A stretch of DNA of 64,000 nt from Aquatica leii. Taxonomy: Eukaryota > Arthropoda > Insecta > Coleoptera > Lampyridae. Under the pieces are notes generated by a model. That model had not been told where the DNA came from and searched no databases. It saw nothing but the letters and a program-made list of their open reading frames with translations. Below are positions 62,757 to 64,000 of the stretch, one piece after another. The position numbers were made by a program, and so were the translations under genes. Numbering within the stretch: position 1 is the stretch's first letter; each line of letters begins with the position of its first letter. The DNA lies in the NCBI GenBank assembly GCA_035610365.1, contig CM069435.1, positions 83,485,389 through 83,549,388 of the forward strand, written 5' to 3'.

Positions 62757-64000
62757 TGCACAGTGGTCCAGAATGCAATTTTGAATTTGAATGAAAATTT
62801 GTATTTAGAGGTTTTTGAGGTCGGTATTACGATTTTGAATTCAGTTCAGAAAAAACAAAATGGCGAATTAAATATGGCGGACTAAAGTAAATAGATTAGT
62901 TTGGTTTATGAGATTTTCAGTGTTAGGGTATTTATAGGGCTAAATTCACAAGTATGGTATTTATATTAGTAGAAAAAATAACACGAATCTTATTATTTCG
63001 AGCAAACATGTAAAAACCCAATGCATGCAAAAAGTTGCACTGCTGTCCGGGTCATAATAAAGAGACCAAAAATTTATGTACTTAAATTTATTATTTTTCG
63101 TCACATATACACTACTTTTTACCAATTAGAGATTTAAAAATAGTTGAAGCACAGTTAACGTTCATCCATATACATTAACATATTATACAACACAAATATA
63201 ATACGAAAAACTTCAAGCTATTCGCTGTATTCGTTTTCGCTGGATTGATGATCATCACAATCACTGATATAATCATCTAATTGTTCGAGCTTTTCCTCAA
63301 CTGATAAATCTAACAAAGTCATGGCTTCAATAAAAAGTTGTTTGTTTTTTCTTTGTTTTAAATTTATATGGTCACTAATCGCAGAAATGACAAGGTCTGA
63401 CTACAAAAAGACCAAAAAAATATCTTCCATAGTTTTTTTTCTACTGCATTTCCGCGCGAAATCTGTGCGAGCTTTTTTTATAACTTTGTTGCAAGATTCC
63501 TGTGCCTCTTCTGACATTTGTCTGATAAGCAGCAAAGACTGTTCTATTATTTTATGTCCTTTGTGGACCGAAATTGGCATGTTATACCAAGGATATAGCT
63601 GTACAAATTGACGAGCTGTTGCAATGCCATACCCTTCAAATTTTAAGACGTTAGTATTTAAACCACATGAAATCGTTTGCAAAATAACGTGAAAGCGTTT
63701 AATCGCCGTGGCGCCAGAGCCAGCGCGTGTATACGTTTTTTTTTACAAAAAAATTTATTACAAAGCTGTATTGGCAGTCTTTGGCGGATGATTTTTACTT
63801 ATATTCAAATCATATGTGTAACTATCATTTTGGATACTCGAATTCAATAATACTTTGGTAAAACTTTTAACTTAGCTCTTACTTTAGAAAAAGTTGAAAA
63901 AGCATTCGGGAAATTTTTTTGAATTTCAACAACAAACACATCAAATTAGAGAGTTTTAACTTATGATTATTAAAAAAGACTTACTTCGCGCAGGTGAATC
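62757..64000 (-). mobile_element. Unclassified DNA transposon end with transposon-associated gene, runs off the window
   Basis: The sequence changes at about 62757 to CAGTGGTCCAGAATGC, followed by the stretch ATGGCGAATTAAATATGGCG (62860-62879). I recall this kind of end from transposons in other insect genomes, but I cannot name the superfamily. The gene at about 63220-63720 on the minus strand belongs to a family I have seen near such ends. The right end lies beyond 64000. Confidence 0.45.
63223..63720 (-). pseudogene. Uncharacterised transposon-associated protein, C-terminal part
   Basis: The minus-strand frame 63401-63682 and its extensions read AIKRFHVILQTISCGLNTNV, FVQLYPWYNMPISVHKG, MSEEAQESCNKVIKKARTDF and ARKCSRKKTMEDIF. 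After a stop near 63400, an acidic tail ends about 63223 (LEQLDDYISDCDDHQSSENE). This matches the C-terminal half of a large family of uncharacterised proteins repeated in many insect and cnidarian genomes (the LYPWYYMPxSVHK and LSEEAQEARNK blocks). Catalytic residues cannot be identified here. A donor-like AAGTAAGT (minus strand, near 63980) lies upstream, so an intron is possible. Function unknown; transposition is inferred from copy number and flanks. Confidence 0.6.

Noticed and set aside
1-64000. CRISPR arrays, operons, tRNA or rRNA genes
   Set aside because: No regularly spaced repeats, no clustered long bacterial-type frames, and no convincing tRNA B-box or rRNA core was seen.

Overview
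The window looks like AT-rich insect nuclear DNA, by my guess a beetle, since no clade-specific sequence is available to prove it. Reasons: very AT-rich background, introns of about 50 nt, an insect-type expanded NPC2 family, and a typical insect mix of Jockey and I/LOA-like LINEs, Penelope-like elements, BEL/Pao and Copia relics, Tc1/mariner, pogo and hAT transposons. Nothing prokaryotic, organellar or CRISPR-like is present.

Host genes. One complete host gene can be read by hand: a four-exon, 142-residue secreted NPC2/ML-domain lipid-binding protein on the minus strand (16207-17615), with start codon, signal peptide, six cysteines in the NPC2 pattern, three GT-AG introns and a stop. A paralogue with the same exon layout lies at 913-1493, also on the minus strand. 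It is a pseudogene: the start codon has become GTG, two in-frame stops are present and one splice donor is lost. The pair is what remains of a local tandem array, and the 15 kb between the two copies is filled with transposon debris.

Layout. 0.9-2.1 kb: NPC2 pseudogene and a hairpin MITE. 2.7-3.8 kb: Penelope-like RT scrap with inverted terminal arms. 6.3-6.4 kb: second Penelope-like RT scrap. 7.4-8.7 kb: Jockey LINE (minus). 9.9-13.5 kb: GC-richer, unassigned block. 14.0-15.4 kb: Penelope-like element with RT and GIY-YIG remnants. 16.2-17.6 kb: intact NPC2 gene. 19.64-21.41 kb: hAT element with perfect 8-bp target duplications. 24.0-24.8 kb: Tc1/mariner-superfamily relic. 25.7-26.3 kb: Copia fragment. 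26.3-31.5 kb: two head-to-tail pieces of one I/LOA-like LINE family separated by another repeat. 34.7-35.1 kb: probable solo LTR. 35.3-38.8 kb: diverged local duplications. 43.7-43.9 kb: LINE tail. 45.77-48.41 kb: complete-ended pogo/Tigger transposon whose transposase carries a C-terminal PHD-type finger. 49.1-51.0 kb: BEL/Pao fossil. 51.4-51.9 kb: Tc1 end. 55.7-56.1 kb: mariner scrap. 56.7-59.1 kb: MITE copies. 62.06-64.0 kb: Tc1-like transposase interrupted by the end of an element carrying an uncharacterised transposon-associated gene.

The genes do not form a pathway. The region is a small, decaying NPC2 cluster embedded in a graveyard of mobile elements. I did not find a convincing new biological system. 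The strongest items for a second look are the NPC2 intact/pseudogene pair, the subterminal repeat architectures of the hAT and pogo elements, and the nested insertion at the right edge.
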